The translations under genes were made by a program, and so were the position numbers. Positions 34,401 to 41,149 of a stretch of DNA of 64,000 nt are shown in pieces. The notes beneath the pieces were generated by a model. It saw only the letters and a list, made by a program, of their open reading frames with translations. It was not told the DNA's origin and did not search any database. Source of the stretch: Elgaria multicarinata webbii (taxonomy: Eukaryota; Chordata; Lepidosauria; Squamata; Anguidae); assembly GCF_023053635.1 (NCBI RefSeq), contig NC_086183.1:32779501-32843500 (forward strand). The letters run 5' to 3'. Positions within the stretch are counted from its first letter, which is position 1. Every line of letters begins with the position of its first letter.

Positions 34401-35713
34401 CTCTCATTTTCTAGCATAGCTGTGAGGAAGAGACTGGAAACATTCACTTTCTGTTTATCACTAACTGCTGTTTATCATGAAATGGACAAACTGTGAGGAA
34501 TATAAAGCAGCAATAGATAAATTGCTGCTTACAGGTTTTGGACAAAAACTGCCATCAGCCCCAGCCAGCATGGCACGTGATTATGGGAATTGTGGTCCAG
34601 AATATCTGGAGGGCACCAGGTTGCCTCTCCCTGTAAACTATAGTTTATAAACAAGCCAGGATCATAAACCATGGGTTCATCCTGGTTTCTTTCAATAACC
34701 CATAGTTTCAACTAACCAGTTTGGGGGCATAACGATAAGCCATGGTTAGCATTAAATAGGAAAGGAATATTTCCAACATTATCTTCATGGCTGCACCAGA
34801 GAGGAGCACACAAGCCTGCCTGTGCTTGTTCTAAACTGACTCAATAACATGGTGATAAGAGACTCTTATTCATAGAATCATAGAATAGCAGACTTGGAAG
34901 GGGCCTACAAGGCCATTGAGTCCAACCCCCTGCTCAATGCAGGAATCCACCCTAAAGCATCCCTGACAGAGGGTTGTCCAGCTGCCTCTTGAAGGCCTCT
35001 AGTGTGGAAGAGCCCACAACCTCCCTAGGAAACTGATCCCATTGTTGTACTGCTCTAACATTCAGGAAGTTTTTCCTGATGTCCAGCCGGAATCTGGCTT
35101 CCTGTAACTTGAGCCCGTTATTCCGTGTCCTGCACTCTGGGAGGATCGAGAAGAGATCCTGGCCCTCCTCTGTGTGACAACGTTTTAAGTATTTGAAGAG
35201 TGCTATCATGTCTCCCCTCAATCTTCTCTTCTCCAAGCTAAACATGCCCAGTTCTTTCAGTCTCTCTTCATAGGGCTTTGTTTCCAGACCCCTGATTATC
35301 CTCGTTGCCCTCCTCTGAACACGCTCTAGCTTGTCTGCGTCATTCTTGAATTGTGTAGCCCAGAACTGGACACAATACTCTAGATGAGGCCTAACCAGGG
35401 CTAAACTGTTTGAATTGCTTAGAATTTTTAAATTTGTAATTGTCCTGTGTTTTAATGGGATTTGAAACATGATTCATTTTTTAAATTGCTCCGAGCGCAG
35501 GAATGGCAGTATAATTTTTAGAAAAAAATAAAATAAATACATCTGATCAAAGCTACCCAGTTAGCTTCATAGAAGGGCACGATTTGGTCTCCCAGGTCCA
35601 AACCCCTCATGAATGGTCATGAGATGAACGCCTCCACGTTTCCTTTTGTCTCCTGCAGGTTACTTTTCTGTTGCTGGTTTCCATGGATGCTCCGTGCGGA
35701 AATGCAGTCTTAA
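11361..35713 (+). CDS. CLIP3: CLIP3 (CLIPR-59), CAP-Gly domain linker protein 3, whole coding span
   Basis: Thirteen exons join in frame through GT-AG introns to 1617 nt, coding 538 residues plus stop (the human protein is about 547). Order: acidic, proline-rich N-terminus (1-45); conserved block (46-92); ankyrin repeats around 108-140, 149-180 and 186-217; CAP-Gly 1 about 283-350 with GKNDG at 323-327; Ser/Thr/Lys-rich linker (about 350-405); CAP-Gly 2 about 408-474 with GKHDG at 446-450; tail ending [15 protein letters not shown]. The family binds microtubules and sits at the trans-Golgi network, plasma membrane and lipid rafts, where it helps AKT and receptor trafficking. The two tail cysteines (525, 526) match the known palmitoylation site. 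All CAP-Gly key residues are present and no stop interrupts the chain. The N-terminus is shorter than human, lacking most of the poly-Glu run. ALKBH6 follows on the same strand, as in human. Identification rests on remembered family sequence and is very secure. Confidence 0.97.
12428..12757 (-). mobile_element. L2 3' end, left arm of an inverted pair, with a nested tail
   Basis: A minus-strand L2 end, the reverse complement of 12897-13140. A second LINE or SINE tail of a different type (AAGCCGCCGTGAGAGCC ... AATAAATAAATAA) sits inside at about 12544-12640. Confidence 0.8.
12758..13142 (+). mobile_element. L2 3' end, right arm of an inverted pair
   Basis: It codes [20 protein letters not shown], then the full tail CGGCTATTGGGCGGTATAG with AATAAATCAATAAATAA. 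Confidence 0.85.
13143..13720. other. CLIP3 intron 1, A-rich, nothing recognised
   Basis: Low-complexity ACAACAA/AAAACC stretch at 13490-13570; no gene or clear repeat. Confidence 0.4.
13721..13766. repeat. (ATT)n microsatellite
   Basis: ATT run at the 3' end of the next LINE. Confidence 0.96.
13767..14335 (-). mobile_element. L2-clade LINE, second family, 3' part
   Basis: On the minus strand [20 protein letters not shown] continues [20 protein letters not shown] to [15 protein letters not shown], an open frame of 119 codons. Its tail TATATAGCACCATCAATGTA differs from the other L2 copies. A tail of the same family is at 52362. Confidence 0.8.
14336..14868. other. CLIP3 intron 1, nothing recognised
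   Basis: About 530 bp of mixed composition; no exon or repeat I can support. Confidence 0.4.
14869..15118. mobile_element. Decayed hAT-like element
   Basis: CAGTGCGGCCCAAGACATTT at the left and GGTAGGGCCAGCCTTG at the right pair roughly. Related to the CAGGGCCGG copies at 43384 and 56540. No clear duplication. Confidence 0.4.
15119..16017. other. CLIP3 intron 1, one perfect 20-bp palindrome
   Basis: Mostly AT-rich unique sequence. TTGGTTGATTAATCAACCAA at 15741-15760 is a perfect palindrome. No gene seen. Confidence 0.5.
16018..16445. mobile_element. TAGGGTGACC palindromic hAT-type element with an inserted LINE tail
   Basis: The ends TAGGGTGACCATATGAAAAA and ATATGGTCACCCTA pair. About 113 bp of an L2 tail (CGCCGCCCTGAGATC type, ending AAATAAATAAATAA) interrupts the right arm near 16322-16434. 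The flanks do not show a clear duplication. Confidence 0.75.
16583..16802. mobile_element. Decayed hAT element, CAGGG...CCCTG
   Basis: Starts CAGGGTTGGTCCAAGA and ends AGGGCTGGCCCTG. The 8-bp flanks ATCCTATA and ATCCTACT agree at six positions. Confidence 0.5.
17154..17465 (-). mobile_element. CR1 LINE, 3' part
   Basis: Minus-strand copy with TTCTATGATTC tail and the end of ORF2 in broken form. Confidence 0.88.
17493..17683 (-). mobile_element. tRNA-derived SINE
   Basis: On the minus strand the head holds a box A-like CAGCTCAGTGGTGGAGTCT, followed by TTTGATCCCGGCATCTC at the box B position. The body ends CTTCCTATGTTC. This is the common squamate SINE, not a tRNA gene. Confidence 0.8.
17905..18250 (+). 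mobile_element. CR1-like LINE, TTCTTATG-tail family, truncated
   Basis: GGACTTCTTCACACAGCGCA, GGAACTCACTACCACAGCAT and CCAGTTGCTGGGGCACATGG mark it. The 3' tail is missing. A short inverted GGACAAATC/GATTTGTCC repeat sits at 17956-18001. Confidence 0.75.
18251..18554. other. CLIP3 intron, nothing recognised
   Basis: Two open frames here are short and have no support; no repeat recognised. Confidence 0.4.
18555..18660 (+). mobile_element. L2 LINE 3' tail
   Basis: Tail with GTGAACCGCCCAGAGAGCTC, then CGGCTATTGGGTGGTATAG. Confidence 0.8.
18993..19132 (+). CDS. CLIP3: CLIP3 exon (residues 46-92)
   Basis: It opens in phase 1 with [16 protein letters not shown] and ends KIDIIGTE before GTGAGT at 19133. 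The 140 nt keep the frame with the exons on both sides. This conserved block precedes the ankyrin repeats and differs from human at only a few residues. Confidence 0.96.
19245..19415 (+). mobile_element. LINE 3' tail ending in (AAT)n
   Basis: TACAGCGCCATGAACATTGATGG and TATAAATAAAATAATAAT, then an AAT run at 19372-19415. Confidence 0.65.
19416..20060. mobile_element. GC-rich GTCTACACC element, with a hairpin element inside
   Basis: The left end GTCTACACC pairs with the right GGTGTAGAC. GC-rich body with GGAGCGCAACTGCGCTCC and a G-rich stretch. Same family as 22517-23023 and 30702-31199. The hairpin at 19913-20042 lies close to its right end, between paired flanks. Confidence 0.65.
19913..20042. 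mobile_element. CAGCCTTCC hairpin element, 130 bp
   Basis: Same near-perfect palindrome as 1887-2016. Its flanks do not give a clean 8-bp duplication. Confidence 0.8.
20470..20872 (+). mobile_element. Candidate solo LTR of an endogenous retrovirus (fossil)
   Basis: A TG...CA-bounded segment of about 400 bp with an internal poly(A) signal CAATAAAG followed by a pyrimidine-rich stretch, as in retroviral LTRs. No internal viral genes lie beside it, so it would be a solo LTR of unknown, probably not very recent, age. The limits are approximate and no target duplication is certain. Confidence 0.4.
21028..21121 (+). CDS. CLIP3: CLIP3 exon, start of the ankyrin region (residues 93-123)
   Basis: Bounded by TTTTCTCCAG and GTGAGC. 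It codes [20 protein letters not shown] and on to AGAHGV, with the ankyrin-type TxLHYAC helix around residues 110-116. Confidence 0.96.
21240..21775 (-). mobile_element. CR1 LINE, 3' part, rearranged at its 5' side
   Basis: Minus-strand copy whose frame [20 protein letters not shown] runs to 21402. After 21712 a second piece of the same CR1 (the CATTGTCATACTGCTC region) repeats and turns over near 21775. Confidence 0.85.
21780..21930 (+). mobile_element. LINE 3' tail, family uncertain
   Basis: TTTTAATTGTTAAACTGTGA and TTGCTAAATTTGTTTTGTAT resemble an L2-type 3' UTR without the end. Confidence 0.35.
22335..22496 (+). CDS. CLIP3: CLIP3 exon, second ankyrin repeat (residues 124-177)
   Basis: It codes [20 protein letters not shown] and then the ankyrin signature [20 protein letters not shown]. 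It ends one base into a valine codon before GTGTGT. The less usual donor GTGTGT is the only choice that keeps the frame with the next exon. Confidence 0.95.
22517..23023. mobile_element. GC-rich GTCTACACC element, 507 bp
   Basis: Terminal inverted repeats GGGCATGTCTACACC and GGTGTAGACATGCCC, 15 of 15. GC-rich body with GGAGCACAGGTGCGCTCC and CGCGATCA. It begins 20 bp after the CLIP3 donor at 22497. Class not assigned. Confidence 0.75.
23226..23606 (+). mobile_element. L2 LINE, 3' part
   Basis: It codes [20 protein letters not shown] and continues with [20 protein letters not shown], then the full L2 tail. Confidence 0.88.
23607..24121. other. CLIP3 intron, nothing recognised
   Basis: About 515 bp with no supported exon or repeat. 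Confidence 0.4.
24122..24830 (-). mobile_element. L2-type LINE 3' end split by a hAT-type element
   Basis: The tail at 24122-24282 and more proximal sequence at 24602-24830 form one minus-strand copy. The element 24283-24601 divides it. Confidence 0.75.
24283..24601. mobile_element. TAGGGTGACC palindromic hAT-type element, 319 bp
   Basis: Arms TAGGGTGACCCCATGG and CATAGGGTCACCCT. The exact 8-bp duplication ATTTAAAA lies at 24275-24282 and 24602-24609. It splits an L2, so it is younger than that L2. Confidence 0.88.
24831..25352. other. CLIP3 intron, nothing recognised
   Basis: No exon or clear repeat found. Confidence 0.4.
25353..25440. mobile_element. Half of a GGCTGGTGG-type element
   Basis: GAAGCTGGTGGCTCCCATGT then CAGTGGGGCTGCGAATCC matches the left half of 10035-10333 and 61869-62046. 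Confidence 0.5.
25460..25577. mobile_element. Old CAGCCTTCC-type hairpin element
   Basis: CAGCTTTCCCCGAACTGGTG to TTTGGTGAAGGCTG with diverged arms. Confidence 0.45.
25654..25790 (-). mobile_element. CR1 LINE 3' end
   Basis: Short fragment with the GAATCATAGAATAGCAGAG tail and 3' UTR only. Confidence 0.85.
26068..26186 (+). CDS. CLIP3: CLIP3 exon, third ankyrin repeat (residues 178-217)
   Basis: It codes [20 protein letters not shown] and ends [11 protein letters not shown], a standard ankyrin repeat (TALHIAA, LLxxGAnP). The acceptor follows CCTTTGAAG and the donor is GTGAGA. It ends in phase 0. Confidence 0.96.
26293..26422. mobile_element. CAGCCTTCC hairpin element, 130 bp
   Basis: Near-perfect palindrome. 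The 8-bp flanks GTGCAAGG (26285-26292) and GTGTAAGG (26423-26430) differ at one base. It lies about 100 bp after a CLIP3 exon. Confidence 0.82.
26443..26578 (-). mobile_element. CR1 LINE 3' end
   Basis: Short minus-strand 3' fragment beginning at the tail AATCCTAGAATCGTAGAG, older than most copies here. Confidence 0.8.
26579..27433. other. CLIP3 intron with two worn hairpin-element pieces
   Basis: Fragments of the CAGCCTTCC family near 26933-26997 and 27145-27235. No exon seen. Confidence 0.45.
27434..27670 (+). CDS. CLIP3: CLIP3 exon, linker and start of CAP-Gly 1 (residues 218-296)
   Basis: The 79 whole codons run from [17 protein letters not shown], through a helical segment rich in Ala, Lys and Leu, to [15 protein letters not shown], the first strands of CAP-Gly 1. 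The donor GTAAGG lies 33 bp before a 17-bp minisatellite. Confidence 0.96.
27703..27985. repeat. 17-bp minisatellite, 17 copies
   Basis: Unit TTTGGGTTGGGTCTCTC, varying at T/C, with one 16-bp copy at 27873-27888. It starts 33 bp after the exon end at 27670. The G-rich sense strand makes long open frames on both strands that are artefacts of the repeat. Confidence 0.97.
27986..28736. other. CLIP3 intron, nothing recognised
   Basis: A short inverted CAGAATC/GATTCTG pair at 28200-28232; otherwise no feature seen. Confidence 0.4.
28737..28872 (+). CDS. CLIP3: CLIP3 exon, core of CAP-Gly 1 (residues 297-341)
   Basis: It codes [20 protein letters not shown] followed by [15 protein letters not shown] and RYFICPPKH. 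The GKNDG loop, which binds EEY/F tubulin and CLIP tails in this fold, is intact. Confidence 0.97.
29062..29252 (+). mobile_element. tRNA-derived SINE
   Basis: Box A-like GTGGTGGCAGAGTCCC and box B-like GGTTCAATCCC, followed by the squamate SINE body to CTCGGTATAAAGCAGC. Plus-strand partner of the copy at 17493. Confidence 0.78.
29449..29985 (-). mobile_element. CR1-like LINE, TTCTTATG-tail family, with an internal duplication
   Basis: The block CAGCACTCTGTTCACACAG to CCCCAGCAACTGGT occurs twice in tandem (starts near 29499 and 29611, period about 112 bp). Confidence 0.78.
30365..30505 (+). CDS. CLIP3: CLIP3 exon, basic linker between the CAP-Gly domains (residues 342-388)
   Basis: It codes [20 protein letters not shown], then the conserved [13 protein letters not shown], and ends in a Lys/Asp-rich run [11 protein letters not shown]. 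The TP sites are potential phosphorylation targets. The Lys run is more acidic than the human one. Confidence 0.95.
30702..31199. mobile_element. GC-rich GTCTACACC-family element, diverged ends
   Basis: GC-rich body shared with 22517-23023 (CGCTGGCGCGCTCGTGCGCTCC, GGGGTGGGGCGGGG, GATCTCGCGAT). The terminal repeats are only partly kept. It lies 197 bp after a CLIP3 exon. Confidence 0.6.
31402..31882. mobile_element. TAGGGTGACC palindromic hAT-type element, with a duplicated right half
   Basis: A full hairpin at 31402-31702 is followed by a second right half (about 31711-31882) ending CATAGGGTCACCCTA. Confidence 0.8.
32088..32222 (+). CDS. CLIP3: CLIP3 exon, start of CAP-Gly 2 (residues 389-433)
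   Basis: It codes [20 protein letters not shown], then [20 protein letters not shown] and TDFAP. The [10 protein letters not shown] stretch is a basic-directed phosphosite type. Donor GTAAGA. Confidence 0.96.
32223..32661. other. CLIP3 intron, nothing recognised
   Basis: About 440 bp, no repeat supported beyond a possible worn L2 piece near 32470-32590 on the minus strand (frame with [17 protein letters not shown]). Confidence 0.45.
32662..32785 (+). CDS. CLIP3: CLIP3 exon, core of CAP-Gly 2 (residues 434-474)
   Basis: It codes [20 protein letters not shown], then [21 protein letters not shown]. The GKHDG loop is intact. It ends two bases into an arginine codon. Confidence 0.97.
33060..33345. 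repeat. Putative palindromic element, GTGGGTTGTT family
   Basis: Many facing GGGTTGTT and AACAACCC words and the AACCATGGTTTGC core suggest a worn foldback element. The ends are not certain. Confidence 0.4.
33474..33538 (+). CDS. CLIP3: CLIP3 exon (residues 475-496)
   Basis: A short 65-nt exon coding [20 protein letters not shown] and VT, matching human RIGG...AKKVHQVT. The donor GTAGGT at 33539 is needed to keep the frame; choosing the GT three bases on would add a stop codon. Confidence 0.92.
33608..33632. repeat. (CAC)n microsatellite
   Basis: Eight CAC units in the intron. Confidence 0.95.
33836..33908 (+). CDS. CLIP3: CLIP3 exon (residues 497-520)
   Basis: It codes [20 protein letters not shown] and SSIS, matching human MTQPKRTFTTVRTPKDIASE. 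Acceptor TCTTCCACAG, donor GTAAGA. Confidence 0.95.
33909..34529. other. CLIP3 intron, nothing recognised
   Basis: No exon or clear repeat seen. Confidence 0.4.
34535..34750. repeat. Worn hairpin elements
   Basis: A CAGCCTTCC-type fragment (about 34540-34632) beside an AACCATGGGTT/AACCCATAGTTT inverted stretch. Limits uncertain. Confidence 0.4.
34870..35403 (-). mobile_element. CR1 LINE, 3' part
   Basis: Minus-strand copy with an open frame ([20 protein letters not shown] to LDNPLSGML). It lies 255 bp before the last CLIP3 exon. Confidence 0.92.
35659..35713 (+). CDS. CLIP3: CLIP3 last coding exon (residues 521-538 and stop)
   Basis: It codes [18 protein letters not shown] and TAA, identical to the human end as remembered. 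The paired cysteines are the known palmitoylation site that anchors the protein at membranes. Confidence 0.97.
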
Positions 35714-36451
35714 AACTCGCGTTCCCTCATTACTCCGCTGTTTCTTCGCTCTCCAAGTAATCAAAGACTGCTCTTCAGTTCTTTTCTCATCTCTCCTTCC
35801 CTGGTTGCCGTTCTAGTGAACCCCAGTGCCTTGTTAAAACATATAAACACCATCCCTCTGGTAGTTTGTGAGAAATGCTATCTTATTCCTTCTGTCCCCC
35901 TTTTCCTGGCATCCATTACCCCTGGGATTTTGGCTATATAGGTCTCTTCTGGCACCTCTTCTTTTTCCAGCAGATTAATTGGCAACTAAAATTCATACGA
36001 TTTATCAAGTCTGATTTTTAAAATCAGGTGACAGCTATGGTTTGGAGACAGGTCTCTGATCTTTTCCTCCAGTGTGTATAGAAAACTACGCCTTCTGGAA
36101 AACCACACGAGCAAATCACAGACCCTTGGTAGAAGCCAAATCCTGTTGCTCAAGATGAGATTAACTTTGGCTGCATTTGCACGGAATGATAAGCCAGGAT
36201 TCGGGAGAACCGGCTGCGTTTGCGCCTGCTTCTCTCCACGTGAGGGTGAACACCTACATGAAACTGGACATGGCTGTTTTAGCATGCCATCCGAACCAGG
36301 GATCTTGGCTTGTTGCTGCCAAACGTGCCAGGATTCGTGAACAAAGCTGGGTTTGCAATCTTGGCTTGTAAACAGAGTGTGACAAGCTGGGATCCCTGGT
36401 TTGGAAGGCAATGGTACCAACGGGGGCAGGCAGCCTTTTAGGCCCGTAGGT

Positions 36452-36944
36452 TAGGGTGACCATATTTTGGAAACCAAAAAGGAGGACAACATGGTCGCCA
36501 CGTTAAAATTATTTTTAAAAAATAATTTTGAAACCTCAAACTTTAAAAAAAATCCTAAAACTCAATGGATGGACAGATCTGTTTCAAATTTGGTATGGCT
36601 AAAGCTCTACCTAAAAGCTATCATGGTGCCAAATTTCATCCCTTTATCTTTAAAAATGACGATTTTAAAAATAATAATTTTAAAACCTCAATTTTTTAAA
36701 AATTCCTAAAAAATCAATGGATGAACGGATCTGTTTCAAATTTGGTATGACTAAAGCCCTTCCTAAGAGCTACCATTGTGCCAAGTTTCATGTCTTTATC
36801 TTAAAAAATGACGGAGTTATAAGCATGTTTGTTAATTCCCATTAGAGCTGCTCTTTGGAAAAATCTGGATTTCCCTTCCTCCTCCCGGATTTGTCATCAA
36901 AAACCCGGACAAATCCGGGCAAATCTGGTCAGATGGTCACCCTA
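36452..36944. mobile_element. hAT-type element, 493 bp, with an internal duplication
   Basis: The ends TAGGGTGACCATATTTTGG and CAGATGGTCACCCTA pair over the first 13 bases. The exact 8-bp duplication CCGTAGGT lies at 36444-36451 and 36945-36952. Inside, about 140-150 bp with CTGTTTCAAATTTGGTATG occurs twice in tandem. It shares its end sequence with the palindromic family. Confidence 0.88.
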
Positions 36945-37441
36945 CCGTAGGTACATTGGGCAATTAGAGAAACTGTCCTGCGCACCACTTCAAAATTCGT
37001 GCGTTGCAGATGAAAGCGTCAGCCCGCAGCCACCCTCAGGCTGACGCTTCACTTCTTAAGAACGTCTTTGAGCCCCACGTGTGGTCCAGAGGCATTCGTG
37101 GGGATAAGGAAAGAGGAGCAGCTAAATGCCCTCACTTTGATCCGAAGTGATTCCCGTGGCCAGTAAGGAATGTTATTTATAAGCAGCACAATGTCGGAGG
37201 GGGAGGGGCAGCCCAGCAAGTGCCAAGAAAGGCGTCCAAGGGTGTGTCAGTGCCCACGGGCGCCACGTTGCACTCCTGGATTAGCCAGTCACATTCACGG
37301 GGGGAGCCAAGTGAGCCTGTTGCTCAGAATCCTGGCTTATCATTCAGTGTGAACGCGGCCATCCTCTCTCTTCTGCCCTCTTCCTGTGCTGTCCTCTCCT
37401 TGTTTTAGCTGCCTCCTGCGAAAGTCCGCCATCTCCTAGAA

Positions 37442-37576
37442 CAGCCTTCCTCAACCTGGGGCGCTCCAGATGTGTTGGACTGCATCTCCCAGAATGCCCC
37501 AGCCAGCAGAGCTGGCTGGGGCATTCTGGGAGTTGTAGTCCAACACATCTGGAGCGCCCCAGGTTGAGGAAGGCTG
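37442..37576. mobile_element. CAGCCTTCC hairpin element, 135 bp, in the probable CLIP3 3' UTR
   Basis: Arms of 66 bp differ at only two positions. CCTAGAA flanks both sides, offset by three bases at the right. Confidence 0.8.
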
Positions 37577-37594
37577 TGACCTAGAATCACTTAT

Positions 37595-37690
37595 TGTGAT
37601 TCCATACATGTTTACTCAGAAGTAAAGCCCCATTGAGTTCAGTGGGACTTACTCCCAGGGGAGCGTGTACAGGATCACAACCTTAAGCAG
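37595..37690. repeat. Squamate-typical TACTCAGAAGTAA repeat scrap
   Basis: CATGTTTACTCAGAAGTAAAG, CATTGAGTTCAGTGGG and CTTACTCCCAGG are a very common squamate repeat whose class I cannot assign. Worn pieces lie near 8925-8965, 63395-63470 and 63695-63730. Confidence 0.5.
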
Positions 37691-39852
37691 GAAGGAACTC
37701 TCTGCCACCTGCCCGCTGTGTTATGAAATGGCGCAGGAGTTTTCCATGGTACCGAGGAAATCCTTCACTAGCCCACTTTGCCTGTCCCAATTCGGGCTTT
37801 TCTTTCTGATTAGGAAAACGAAAACTCTGTGGAGTACAGATGCGAGAAGACACCTTGACTGAAACGTTGTGTGTGGTAGCAGCTGTGCTTAGCTTATGTA
37901 TGTGTAAATTAACATACAGGGAGGAGAAATCTCAATAACAGCCTTTGATGGTGTGTAGTGTGTGTGTGTCTCTCTCTCTATGTGTATATCAAACTTATAT
38001 TTCCAGAAGTCAATCTCTTTAAAAAAAAATTAAAAGGGGGGGGGAATATTATAACCGAATTTTATCTCCTGCATTTATCAGCTGCAACATGTTAGATCTT
38101 AATCCATCTTGATACCATTTCAAACACACACCATTTGCTCAGTGGTCCCTTAGCTTAAGTCACTTGAAAGTGGTTCCATTGAAATCTTGGGACAGCAGAG
38201 AAAGCACATTGTGGGCCTAACGGAGCAGAGCTTTACCAGTCCTTGATGCCGACACGGTGGCTAGACCAAGGTTCCCTTGGTTCTAACTTCAGAGAGTTGA
38301 GGAGGAACTCAGACTGGTGCTAAAGCGAACTTGAAATGCAAATTCCTCAGCTGCGAAATGTGAATGTCCACCTTTTGAAGTTTTGGTGGAGGAATCTCTG
38401 CATCAGCACCTACGTTTTGACAGTGAAACCTGAGTTCCAGCTAATAATAATAATAATAATAAGAAGAAGAACAAGAAAAATGTAATTTGGGACTTTTAGT
38501 GGTTCTAGGAAGTGCGCCTTTCACTTCTAGTGAAATGTTTTGCGATTTTGGATTTAAACCAGATGGTATCTGAATTAAACAAGGGTATGCAATTTATGTA
38601 TTTATTTATTTTTAAAGAAAGAAGTGTGCCTAATTCCATTTCAGGCTGAGCCAAGATTCCAGGACTTTCTCCCAGCTTGGGAGAAGAGTGAAGAAAGGAG
38701 ACTTACTCCCCCAGCTCCACCTGGAGCTCACCTGCCCATCCCGCTGCATGCGCTTCTGTTTCCTTCCTTACCACACCTGTGAACTCAGTTTGGAGGCTGG
38801 AAGAAGCAATCCTGAACATTGACCAGAGCGCTAGGGAAGGCAACTTGGGTTGCCACTTTTGGCGTCCTCTGCCTTCAGCATTTTGCAGTACGTGCAGAGA
38901 TCCAACACGTGCAGCCTTTTCGGGCACAGGCACCCAGTGATGAGACTGCCGCACCTGTTGAATTTCTGTCTGTCGTGAAGCTGCTGAAAGGCACAAAACC
39001 TCCATCAGGAAAAGCAATGTCAATACAAGCAATGAAGGATGTTTGGACATCCACTTCGGACTGACGCGTAGAGAGAAGATGTTAGCATTCTGGCAAAACC
39101 CCAAGCTTGCTAAAACGTTTAGGGTCTTTGGGAAAGACTGGTATGTACAGATATATTAAATAGTATCAGCAGTTCTGGCCTGTTATCTTGAATCTGGTCC
39201 ACTTCATCCTACACCCCCTCCCCAATATCCTCTTTGTTGTTGTGTTGTGGGATGCCACAGCGGCCTCCAGTCTGCACCCAAATTTCACCATCAGCTCATC
39301 ATCACGGAAGTGTAAAACCCTCTTCATTCCCTCGTCCTCGTAGCTCTGTTGTTAGCCCGTAAGGAAACCCTCCGCAATCTTTCATTGACCAGCAATAAAT
39401 AAACCCTTCAGTTCATTTCAGCTTCACGTCACAAGAAACCTGGGTGCGTACCCCCCCCCCTTTCTAAACCCGGGGTAGCCCTTGCCGTAGAATTCTCAGC
39501 TGGGATTGCCTTGTCTTCCCTGAAGACACTGACATAACAACCTCAGTAGCAGCCCTTTGCGGTAGCTTTACTTTTCTTTTTCTGTAGAAATCACACTGGT
39601 TTGTGTTCTTTCTGCCTACATGTAATTTTTATTTTTTATTTTTTTAAAAAACCAATAACTTTGTAAACTGTCAAGTGAGATGGCTTGCCGTGCCCTCTGC
39701 TGAGCTCTCTGTTGAATCTTGCATGATTTCCGTCTTCCCTGATCCGTGTCCACCCAGGCTTGCTGGAAGAAAAGAGAAAAGAAAAAAAAAATCTTAGCAT
39801 GACGACAAATAATAATATCACTATGCTATTGCTTATCTGTTATTAACAAATT

Positions 39853-39858
39853 AATAAA
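39853..39858 (+). promoter_or_regulatory. CLIP3: Candidate poly(A) signal
   Basis: AATAAA followed within 10-30 nt by GTGTTTCTATGTGCATTGTG, a typical downstream GU-rich element. It is the most convincing signal between the CLIP3 stop and ALKBH6. Confidence 0.45.
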
Positions 39859-39899
39859 AAGTGTTTCTATGTGCATTGTGTACGGAATTCTTCCTTTTT

Positions 39900-40611
39900 G
39901 CTCTCTCTGGCTGGGGAATTTTTTGTGTGTGGGGGCAGTTGTACAACAACACGTTTGGAAGGCATCAGGTTGGGAAACGCTGGGTCAGCGCAAAAGAAGA
40001 ACCAACCATGGAAATATTAGCAAGACTCCAGAGTTCAGAAAGCATTGGAAGGAGAGAAGGCCAAATGCGTGGCCGGAACTGAGTAGGAATCTGTTACAGA
40101 CCAGTTAGAAAAAGGTACCCAGGAAAAGGAAAGCATGAAGAAGCCAGAATTAGGAATTTGAAAGCTGCAGGGAAATTATTACTGATATATCCACCTCAGT
40201 CTGAAAGGTTCTTGCAGGTTAAAAGAGGACACGCTCCTGCTGTGAAAGGCTTATAATGGGGGTTTTGTGGATACCAACGTTCCCCGGTCTCGGGGTGGGG
40301 TGGGGTACATTCCAGTGATGGGAGGGTTGGGGAAGGTGGTCCGAGGCAGATAACTATTTAAATTCACTGACTTCCGATTAATTCTGGTGTGATAAGGATT
40401 GCCTCGCTGCATCAGAACAGGGGCCAGTGTTTTGCTTGCAAGGAGGCATCTGGCACCTCCAAAAAAAGGCACCATCAGGCTCTGTGGGGGATAAGCTATC
40501 CATTGTTGTTTGTCCCCCCCCCCCAACAACTGGTACTCAGAGATGAACTGCTTCTGCACATGGAGGTTTCATTCAGCCATGATGGCTGGTAACCTTTGCA
40601 AAGGCATGCAA
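39900..40611. other. Intergenic, nothing firm
   Basis: A worn hairpin-element half near 39940-39985. No exon seen. Confidence 0.4.
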
Positions 40612-40708
40612 TGCAGGCTCCCCCAACCTGGTGCCCTCCAGATGTGTTGGGGGGATGCTGGGAGTTGTAGTACCAACACATCTGGCAGGCACCAAGTTGG
40701 GTAAAGCT
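40612..40708. mobile_element. Old CAGCCTTCC-type hairpin element
   Basis: GCAGGCTCCCCCAACCTGG to CACCAAGTTGGGTAAAGCT, imperfect arms. Confidence 0.5.
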
Positions 40709-40709
40709 T

Positions 40710-41030
40710 TAGGGTGACCCTATGAAAAGGAGGACAGGGCTCCTGTATCTTTAACAGTTGCATAGAAAAGGGAAGTTCAGCAGGTGTCATTTGTATATAT
40801 GGAGAACCTGGTGAAATTTCCTCTTCATCACAGCAGTGAAAAGCTGCAGTTGCCCTGCCCTCTTTTAAATCTGGTCACTCTAGTATAGCTCCTGCACCTT
40901 TAACTGTTATGATGAAGAGGGAATTTCCCCAGGTGCTGCATGCACAAAAATGACACCAGCTGAAATTCCCTTCTCTGTGCAACTGTTAAAAATACAGGAG
41001 CCCTGTCCTCCTTTTCATAGGGTCACCCTA
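40710..41030. mobile_element. TAGGGTGACC palindromic hAT-type element
   Basis: Full hairpin from TAGGGTGACCCTATG to CATAGGGTCACCCTA. It begins the tandem array to its right. Confidence 0.85.
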
Positions 41031-41149
41031 TGTTAAAGATACAGGAGCCCTGTCCACCTTTTCATGTGGTCACCCTATGTTAAAGATACAGGAGCCCTGT
41101 CCTCCTTTTCATGTGGTCACCCTATGTGAAAGATACAGGAGCCCTGTCC
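41031..41149. repeat. 47-bp tandem array, left part
   Basis: Two full units and a partial third of the element end (TTAAAGATACAGGAGCCCTG, then the end GGTCACCCTATG). Confidence 0.9.

Larger units (their letters stand above)
35714..39873 (+). other. CLIP3: Probable long CLIP3 3' UTR
   Basis: No other exon is seen before a good poly(A) signal AATAAA at 39853-39858, which is followed by a GT-rich stretch. The span carries a 493 bp hAT element (36452-36944), a near-perfect hairpin (37442-37576) and a squamate-type repeat scrap (about 37595-37690). The rest looks single copy, with AT-rich parts and a short (GT)n near 37955. Earlier AATAAA-like sites (for example near 39394) are possible ends. The UTR limit is inference. 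Confidence 0.4.
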
